DNA of 64,000 nt from contig NZ_BMRM01000021.1 of the NCBI RefSeq assembly GCF_014648635.1, positions 111,398-175,397 of the forward strand. The letters run 5' to 3'. Positions 49,001-64,000 of this stretch are shown here, one piece after another; position 1 is the stretch's first letter; each line of letters opens with the position of its first letter. Made by a program: the position numbers and the translations under genes. Origin of the DNA: Streptomyces cinerochromogenes (GTDB lineage Bacteria; Actinomycetota; Actinomycetes; Streptomycetales; Streptomycetaceae). The notes beneath the pieces are model-generated. The model ran no database searches, was not told the origin of the DNA, and saw only the letters and a program-made list of their open reading frames with translations.

Positions 49001-52000
49001 GGTGGAGCAGAACGCGACGGGCGCGGAGCGCGGCGCGGTCGGTGCGAGCGTCTCGATCAGCTGGTCGCGCAGCGCGTCGACGTGCGCGGTGTGACCCGCG
49101 CCGACGATCTGGCGGACCCGGCGGACGCGGACCCCCTCGGCCTCCAGGCCGGTCAGGAACTCCTCCAGCGCGTCGAGGTCGCCGGCGACGGTGACCGAGC
49201 GCGGGTCGTTGACGGCCGCGATGTCCAGGCGGTCGCCCCACGGCCGCAGGCGCTCGGATGCCGCGGCGGCGGGCAGCGCCACGGAGGCCATGCCACCGGT
49301 GCCCGCCAGGGTCAGCCAGGCCTTGCCGCGGGTGGCGACGATCCGGGCGGCGTCGCGCAGACCGAGGGCGCCCGCGACGTACGCGGCGGCGATCTCGCCC
49401 TGGCTGTGGCCGACCACCGCCGACGGCTCCACTCCGTACGACCGCCACAGCGCGGCCAGCGACACCATCATGGTGAACAGGGCGGGCTGGACCACGTCGA
49501 CCCGGTGCAGCGGGGGTGCCCCCTCTTCGTCGCGGAGCACGTCGAGCAGGGACCAGTCGACGAACTCGGCGAAGGCGTCGGCGCACTGGAGCACGCTGTC
49601 CCGGAACACCGGGAAGTCGTCGAAGAGCTGCCGGGCCATGCCGGGCCACTGGGCGCCGTGTCCGGGGAAGACGAACACGACCCGGTCGGCTCCGTCGGCC
49701 GCGCCCTCGGCGACCGCGGGGTCGGGGGCTCCGGCGGCCACGGCGTCCAGTGCGCGCAGCAGTTCGGCGCGGTCCGTGCCGAACGCGACGGCGCGGTGGT
49801 CGAACACGGCCCGGCCGGTCGCGAGGGTCCAGCCGACGTCGGCGGGACGGGCGTCGGGGAGGGTGTCCAGGTGGGTGCGCAACCGTGCCGCCTGGGCGCG
49901 CAGGGCGTTCGGGGTGCGGCCGTGCAGCGGCCACACCACGGGCCGTGCCTCGTCGGGGGCGGGCGGCGGGGCGTCCTCGGCGGGGGCCTGTTCCAGGATC
50001 ACGTGGGCGTTGGTGCCGGAGAGGCCGAACGCCGACACGGCGGCCCGCCGCGGCCGGTCCACGGCCGGCCAGTCACGGGCCTCGGTCAGCACCGCGACGG
50101 CACCCGTGGTCCAGTCGACCTGGGTGGTGGGCCGGTCCACGTGGAGCGTGGCGGGCAGCAGGCCGTGCCGCAGCGCCTGCACGGTCTTGATCACGCCGGC
50201 CGCGCCGGAAGCGGCCTGGGAGTGGCCGATGTTGGACTTCACCGAGCCGAGCCAGAGGGGTTCGGTGCGGTCCTGGCCGTAGGTGGCGAGCAGGGCCTGG
50301 GCCTCGATCGGGTCGCCGAGGCGGGTGCCGGTGCCGTGGGCCTCCACGGCGTCCACGTCGGCGGGCCGCAGCCCGGCGTCGGCGAGCGCCGCGGTGATGA
50401 CGCGCTGCTGGGCGGGGCCGCTCGGGGCGGTGAGGCCGTTGGAGGCGCCGTCCTGGTTGATCGCCGAGCCGCGCACCAGGGCCAGGACGCGGTGGCCCTG
50501 GGCGCGGGCCCGGGAGAGCCGCTCCACCAGCAGCAGTCCCACGCCCTCGGCGAGACCGGTGCCGTCGGCGGCGTCGGCGAAGGCCTTGCAGCGGCCGTCG
50601 CCGGACAGCCCGCGCTGCGCGGAGAAGCCGATCAGCGCGGCCGGGCTGGACATGAGGGCGACGCCGCCCGCGAGTGCCAGGTCGCTCTCGCCGCTGCGCA
50701 CCGACCGGCAGGCCAGGTGCAGGGCGACCAGGGAGGACGAGCAGGCGGTGTCCACGGTGACGGCCGGGCCCTCGAGTCCGAAGGTGTAGGCGATCCGGCC
50801 GGAGATCACGCTCGGTACGTTGCCGGTCAGCAGCTGTCCGTCGGAGCCGCCGGCGCCCGGGCCGCGGCTGGAGGCGTAGTCGCCGACGTTGGCGCCGGCG
50901 AAGACGCCGACGCGTCCGCCGCGCAGGCCGGTGGGGTCGATGCCGGCGTGTTCGAACGCCTCCCAGGCAGCTTCCAGGAGGAGCCGCTGCTGGGGGTCGG
51001 TGGCGCGGGCCTCCGCCGGGGCGATGCCGAAGAAGGCGGCGTCGAAACCGGCGGTGTCGGTGAGGAACGCTCCCTGCCGGACGTAGCTGCGACCGCGGGC
51101 GTCGGGGTCGGAGTCGTAGAGCGCGTCGAGGTCCCAGCCGCGGTCGGTGGGCAGGCCGCCCACCGCGTCCTCGCCGGCCGTGACGAGCCGCCACAGCTCG
51201 TCCGGGGAGGTGACGCCGCCGGCGTACCGGCAGCTGAGCCCGACGATGGCGATCGGGTCGTCGTCGGTGGCGGCGGCGGCCGCGGGGGCGGCGGTGTCCG
51301 CGACGCCGGTGTCGAAGGCCAGTGCGAGCAGCCGGTCCGCGAGCGCGGCGGGTGACGGGTGGTCGAAGACGAGGGTGGCGGGCAGGGACAGGCCGGTGGC
51401 CGAGCGGAGCCGGTTGCGCAGTTCGACCGCGGTGATGGAGTCGAAGCCGACGTCCCGGAAGGCGCGGTCGGCGGGGAGTGCCGTGGGCGAGTCGTGGCCG
51501 AGGACGGCGGCGGCGTGCTCGCGGACCAGGTCGGTGACGGCCCGTCGGCGGCCGGCCTCGGGCAGGGCGCCGAGCCGCTCGCGCAGTGCGGAGACCGTGC
51601 CGGTGTCGACGGTGGCGGTGCGCAGGACGGCGGCGGCCTCGGGCACGGACTCCAGCAGCGGCCGGCGGCGCGCGGAGCAGAACACGGGGACGAACCGGGT
51701 CCAGTCGACCTCGGCGATCACCACGTTCGTCTCGTCGTGGTCGAGGGTCTGCCGCAGGCCGGCGACGGCGAGGTCCGGGTCGAGGAACGGCAGGCCCTGG
51801 CGGCCGACGCGTTCGGGGTCGACGTCCTCGTTCACGCCGTCCCACTCGTTGACGGCGGCCCAGATGCCCCAGGCGACGGAGGTCGCGGTCAGGCCGCGGG
51901 CCCGGCGCTCCTCGGCGAGGGCGTCGAGGTAGGCGTTGGCGGCGGCGTAGGGGGCGTGCAGTCCGCTTCCCCAGACTCCGGCGACCGAGGAGAACAGCAC

Positions 52001-55000
52001 GAAGGCGTCCAGGTCCCGGTCGGCGAAGAGTTCGTCGAGGTGACGGGCGCCGAGCACCTTGGCGGCCGTCTGGCCGGCGAAGGCGTCGACGGGGGTGTCG
52101 GCCAGCGGGCGCAGTTCGAGGGCGGTGGCGGCGTGCAGGACGCTGCGCACCGGGGTGCCGGCCGCGTCCAGGTCGCCGACCAGCGCGGCCAGTTGGGCCC
52201 GGTCGGTGACGTCGCAGACGGGGAAGTGCAGCGCGGTGCCGGTGCCGGCCAGTTCGGCGGTCAGCTCGGCCGCTATCGGGGCGTCGGCGCCGCGACGGCC
52301 GGGCAGCACGATGCTTTCGGCTCCCTGCTCGGCCAGCCAGCGCACGAGGTGGGGGCCGAGGGCGCCGGTGCCGCCGGTGAGCAGGACGGTGCCCGTCGGC
52401 CGCCAGGGCCGGGGGGCGGGCCGGGTGCCGAGCGGCGCGCGGGTGAGCCGGCGGGCCGACACTCCGGTGGCGCGCAGCGCCGTCTGGTCCTCGTCGCCGC
52501 CGGCGGCGAGGAGGGCGGCCAGCCGGCCGGAGGTGCGATCGTCCCATTCTTCGGGCAGGTCGATCAGGCCGCCCCAGCGGTCGGGGTGTTCCAGCGCGAC
52601 GACCCTGCCCAGGCCCCAGGTCTGGGCCTGGGCGGGGGCGGTGACGCGGTCGGCGGGGCCGGTGGCGACGGCGCCCCGGGTGGCGCACCACAGGGGGGCG
52701 GTGACGCCGGCGTCGCCCAGCGCCTGTACGAGGGGGACGGCCAGGGCGAGTCCGGTGGGCAGGGCGGGGTGCTCGGGGTGCGGGGTGTCGTCCAGGGCGA
52801 GCAGGGACAGCACCCCGGCCGGGCGGAGGCCGGTGAGCCGGGCCGTGAGCGCCTCGCGGCCGGTGTCCGCGGCACCCAGGACGAGGGTGGTGACCTCGGC
52901 CCCGTGCCCGGTGAGCGCGGCGGCGCACCGCGCGGTGAGGGCGTCGTCGGCCCGGGCCTCGGGCACCACGAGCAGCCAGGGTCCGGTCAGCCGGGCGCTG
53001 TCGGGGACGGCGAGCCGTTCCCAGGTGACGGTGTAGCGCCAGTCGTCCACGGCGGACTGCTCGCGCAGCAGACGGCGCCAGCGCGCGAGGGCCGGTACGA
53101 CGGCGGTGAGCGGGTCGTCGGTGTCGACGCCGAGGGCGCGGGAGAGTTCCTCGGCGTCGGCGCGGTCCACGATGTCCCAGAACCGGCCGTCCCACGGGTC
53201 GGTGCCGGTGTCGGCGGCCAGGGCGGCGCGCCGCTGGGGGGTGAGCCAGAAGCGTTCACGCTGGAAGGCGTAGGTGGGCAGGTCGACCCGGCGGGGCGCG
53301 TACGGGGCGAGTTCCGCGACCCAGTCCACGGGCACGCCGGCGACGGCGGCCTCGGCCAGGGCGGTGCGGAAGCGGAGCAGGTCGCCGTGGTCCCGGCGCA
53401 GGGTGGGGATCGCCGCGGCGGGGACGTCCATCGCCTCGGCGGTCTGCTGGACGCCGAGGGTGAGCACGGGGTGCGGGCCGACCTCGATGAACACGCGGTG
53501 GCCCTGCCCCAGGGCGCGCCGGGTGGCCGCCTCGAAGCGGACCGGCTCGCGCAGGTTGCGGTACCAGTAGCCGGCGTCGAGCGCGGTGGTGTCCAGGGGT
53601 TCCCCGGTGAGGGTGGACAAGAAGGTCACGTCCGCCGGGCGCGGGGTGAGGCCGGCGAGGTCGGCCGCGAGGCGGTCGCGGACCTCGGTGACGTGCGGGG
53701 AGTGGGAGGCGTAGTCGACCGGGACGCGGCGCACCCGGACGCCGTCGGCCTCCCAGGCGGCCTGGGCCTCGTCGAGGGCGGCCGTCTCGCCGGACACCAC
53801 CACGGTGGCGGGCCCGTTGACGGCGGCGATACCGAGGCCGGGCCGGGCCTCGAGCCGGGCGCGGACCTCCGCCTCGGGCAGCGGCACGGACAGCATGCCG
53901 CCACGGCCGGCGAGCGCGAGCAGGGCCTTGGCGCGCAGCGCGACGACCTTCGCGCCGTCCTCCAGGGTGAGGGCGCCGGCGACGCAGGCGGCGGCGATCT
54001 CGCCCTGCGAGTGGCCGATCACGGCGTCGGGCCGTACGCCGGCGGCCCGCCACAGTTCGGCGAGGCTGACCATCACGGCCCACAGCACGGGCTGGACGAC
54101 GTCGACGCGCTCCAGTGCCTCCGGGGAGCGGATCGCCTCGTCGGGCGACCAGTCCACCCAGGGGGCGAGCGCGCGGACGCACTGCGCCCACCTGGCCGCG
54201 AACGCCGGGGAGGTCTCCAGGAGGGGGACGGCCATCCCGGCCCACTGGGCGCCCTGGCCGGGGAAGACGAAGGTGACGCGGCGGGCGCCGGCCGCGGCGG
54301 TGCCGGTGACGACGGCGGGGCTGGGCCGTCCCACGGCCAGCGCGGTGAGCCCGTCCAGCAGTCCGGCGCGGTCGTCGGCGAGGACGACGGCCCGGCCGGC
54401 CAGCGCGGCCCGGCCGGTGGCGGCGCTGAACGCGATGTCGTGCGGGGCGAGTTCGGGGTGCTCCGCGAGGTGGGCGGCCAGCCGGAGCGCCTGGGCGCGG
54501 ACACCGGCCTCGGTGGCGGCGGAGAGGGGGACGGGGAGGGCGGCCGGCCGGGGCCGGTCCGCGGCGGGGGCCGGTGTGCCCTGGCCGGTGCGGTGGGTCG
54601 GCTGCGCGGCGGGAGGGTGCGTCGCGGGTGCCCGGTCCGCGGTGGCCTCGGTCGCCGCGGGGGTGTCGGGGGCCTGCTCCAGGACGACGTGGGCGTTGGT
54701 TCCGCTGATGCCGAAGGAGGACACCGCCGCGCGGCGCGGCCTGCCGGTCCGGGGCCAGGGGCGGGACTCCCGCAGCGGTTCCACCGCGCCGGCGGCCCAG
54801 TCGACCTGGGGGGTCGGCTCGGTCAGGTGGGCGGTGCCGGGCAGCACGCCGTGCCGGAGGGCCATGACGGCCTTGATGACACCGGCGACGCCGGCGGCCG
54901 CCTGGGTGTGGCCGATGTTGGACTTCACCGAGCCCAGCCGGAGCGGCTCGGCGCGGTCCTGCCCGTAGGTGGCGAGCAGCGCCTGCACCTCGATGGGGTC

Positions 55001-56109
55001 GCCGAGCGGGGTACCGGTGCCGTGGCCCTCCACGAGGTCCAGGTCGGCGGGGGTGAGCCGGGCGTCGGCCAGCGCCTGCCGGATGACCCGCTGCTGGGCC
55101 GGGCCGTTGGGGGTGGTGAGGCCGCTGCTCGCGCCGTCCTGGTTGACCGCGGAGCCGCGCAGCACGGCGAGGACGGGGTGGCCGAGCCGTTCGGCGTCGC
55201 TGAGCCGCTCCACGAGGAGCATGCCGACGCCCTCGGACCAGCCGGTGCCGTCGGCCTGGGCCGAGTAGGACTTGCAGCGGCCGTCGGCGGCGAGACCGCC
55301 CTGCCGGGAGAAGTCCACGAACACGGCCGGGGTGGACAGCACGGTCGCGCCGCCCGCCAGGGCCATGGTGCACTCCCCGGCGCGCAGGGCGCGGACCGCG
55401 GAGTGCAGGGCGACCAGGGAGGAGGAGCAGGCGGTGTCGATGGTGACGGCGGGGCCCTCCAGGCCCAGTGTGTAGGCGATCCGGCCGCTGGCGACGCTGC
55501 CCGCGGTACCCAGGCCGAGGTAACCCTCGACGCCCTCGGGCAGGGGGTGGGCCCCGGTGCCGTAGTCGTGGTACATCACCCCGGCGTACACGCCGGTGCG
55601 GCTGCCGCGCAGTGAGGTGGGGTCGATTCCGGCGCGTTCGACGGCCTCCCAGGCGGTCTCCAGGAGCAGCCGCTGCTGGGGGTCCATGGCGAGCGCCTCA
55701 CGGGGGCTGATCCCGAACAGGCCGGGGTCGAACTCGCCCGCGTCGTGCAGGAATCCGCCCTCGCGGGTGTGGCTGGTGCCGGAGCGCTCCGGGTCGTCGG
55801 CGAAGAGTGCCGTCAGGTCCCAGCCCCGGTCGGTGGGGAAGGCGCCCATGGCGTCCCGGCCGTCGAGGACGAGCCGCCACAGGTCTTCCGGCGAGGTGAC
55901 GCCACCGGGGTACCGGCAGGCCATGCCGACGATCGCGATCGGCTCGTGCGTCCGGTCCTCCGCCTCGCGCAGCCGCTGCTTGGCGCGGCGCAGGTCGTTG
56001 GTCAGGCGCTTGAGCGTTTCCACGACCTTGCGGTCGTCGGTCTGTTCCTGGGACAACGCGGTGGCTCCTCGTGCGGTGGTGCGGTCGGTCGTGCGGTCGT
56101 CGTCGGTCA

Positions 56110-56110
<1 letters not shown>
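46010..56110 (-). CDS. sfaI: Type I PKS, two terminal modules: KS-AT-KR-ACP / KS-AT-DH(degenerate)-KR-ACP
   Basis: A 3366-residue PKS. Residues 1-50 form a coiled-coil docking helix. Module 1: KS (Cys228), AT with GHSQGE (Ser701) and YASH (800-803), hence methylmalonyl; A-type KR (AGVWGS, Tyr1388, no LDD); ACP Ser1558. Module 2: KS (Cys1790), AT with GHSQGE (Ser2236) but GAGH (2337-2340) in the selectivity position, suggesting a bulky extender; a DH (from about 2505) missing the ADHxVxGxxLxPG active-site segment; B-type KR (VLDD, Tyr3101); ACP Ser3267. It ends in a short helical docking tail, without thioesterase. Predicted output is beta-OH, alpha-methyl, beta-OH, then a branched alpha carbon passed to an NRPS, as at C13-C17 of sanglifehrin. 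Confidence 0.93.

Positions 56111-64000
<7,890 letters not shown>

Noticed and set aside
45995..55615. Long plus-strand frames opposite the modular PKS (45995-51355 and 51359-55615)
   Set aside because: Same artefact: no domains, skewed composition, and full overlap with well-defined PKS modules on the minus strand.

Overview
The window is high-GC actinomycete DNA with Streptomyces hallmarks: G/C-ending codons, many GTG starts, a telomere terminal-protein (tpg) remnant, a sortase E-type protease, a rare TTA codon, and two large specialised-metabolite gene clusters side by side on the minus strand. The tpg remnant and the many broken genes suggest a chromosome arm.

Layout. 1-8.6 kb is a degraded zone. 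It holds a frameshifted hypothetical gene, an IS5-type transposase tail, a Ser/Thr kinase-membrane protein broken at a run of eight G, a 5'-truncated tpg, and remains of an IS21-type element abutting a broken secreted protein gene. The intact genes here are a cell-wall-anchored trypsin-like protease and a SUKH/SMI1-type protein. 8.7-12.1 kb is a small plus-strand operon: an MfnB-like furan phosphate synthase, an internally deleted aldehyde dehydrogenase relic, a zinc alcohol dehydrogenase and an O-methyltransferase. 12.1-16.9 kb carries an EF-hand protein, an oxidoreductase/TetR divergent pair with a perfect 19-bp palindrome between them, a methyltransferase, a nucleotidyltransferase and further IS relics.

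16.9-27.5 kb is a complete thiopeptide cluster with the same order and architecture as the lactazole cluster (lazA-F). The precursor core closely resembles lactazole but has Gly for Ala at core position 9 and a longer, different C-terminus. LazD (leader binding) and LazE (YcaO) make azolines, the fused LazF oxidises them and eliminates glutamate, LazB glutamylates Ser, and LazC closes the pyridine ring. A strong hairpin sits between lazA and lazB, and lazC has a TTA codon. 27.5-32.1 kb is a boundary region with an ADP-ribosylglycohydrolase/erythromycin-esterase scar, a DUF4232-type lipoprotein and an XRE-NB-ARC-TPR regulator.

32.1-64 kb is one side of a large PKS/NRPS cluster that I assign to the sanglifehrin type. 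The last four PKS modules predict, in order: a double bond, a second double bond from malonate, an OH with a methyl-bearing carbon, and an OH with an unusual branch. This is the C13-C21 segment of sanglifehrin next to its valine amide. The accessory genes fit as well: crotonyl-CoA carboxylase/reductase, AsnB-type amidotransferase, ACP and KASIII-like protein (ethylmalonamyl starter), a PUFA-synthase-like KS-AT-ACP-KR with discrete AT and reductases (oxobutylmalonyl extender), type II thioesterase and MbtH. The NRPS and upstream PKS genes would lie beyond base 64000. The sfa symbols are assigned from memory of the published sanglifehrin gene order and should be confirmed by alignment.
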